Source: an uncultured Thermoleophilia bacterium (GTDB lineage Bacteria > Actinomycetota > Thermoleophilia > Gaiellales > F1-60-MAGs149). From it: DNA of 5,655 nt. The translations under genes were made by a program, and so were the position numbers. Location of the stretch: the NCBI GenBank assembly GCA_902806305.1, contig CADCWC010000275.1:1-5655 (forward strand). Reading direction: 5' to 3'. The notes below the pieces were generated by a model. That model made no database searches. It saw only the letters and a list, made by a program, of their open reading frames with translations, and was not told the DNA's origin. Shown piece by piece: positions 5,646 through 5,655 of this stretch (position 1 is its first letter; each line of letters starts with the position of its first letter).

Positions 5646-5655
5646 ACTGGTTGTC

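Overview
The window is very GC-rich, with strong G/C preference at third codon positions, GTG as well as ATG starts, and long antisense open frames that are only by-products of composition. Together with a two-gene hut fragment and secreted cupredoxins carrying Arg-rich beta domains, this suggests a high-GC actinobacterium, possibly of the Thermoleophilia/Solirubrobacterales type. The lineage is an inference; there is no rRNA or other marker to fix it.

Left arm (2-1830, + strand): the 3' part of a histidine-degradation operon. The C-terminal third of urocanate hydratase (hutU, cut by the window edge) overlaps by 4 bases the start of formimidoylglutamate deiminase (hutF). HutU makes imidazolone propionate, an imidazolonepropionase (not in view) makes N-formimino-L-glutamate, and HutF deiminates that to N-formyl-L-glutamate. 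HutF therefore implies the longer, ammonia-releasing Hut branch.

Middle (1773-2387, - strand): a Nudix hydrolase convergent with hutF, its 3' end overlapping that of hutF by 58 bases. A -10/-35-like pair placed exactly where a leaderless GTG-initiated transcript would need it precedes the gene.

Right arm (2455-5271, - strand): a tight three-gene copper-protein cluster. In transcription order it holds (i) a secreted protein with two cupredoxin domains, (ii) a secreted two-domain multicopper oxidase of the small-laccase type with a complete set of type 1, 2 and 3 copper ligands, and (iii) a cupredoxin followed by beta-rich domains that has no visible signal peptide. The first two genes share bases at their junction and the last two are 4 bases apart. 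The operon could encode four type 1 copper sites and one trinuclear oxygen-reducing site, which looks like an extracellular electron-transfer or metal-oxidation chain. Its substrate cannot be read from the sequence.

Far right (5404-5634, - strand): a 76-residue helical protein resembling the encapsulated-ferritin (EncFtn) family but with apparent changes at ferroxidase positions. The 132-base gap between it and the copper operon holds several inverted repeats. I saw no tRNA, rRNA, CRISPR array, transposase or attachment site.
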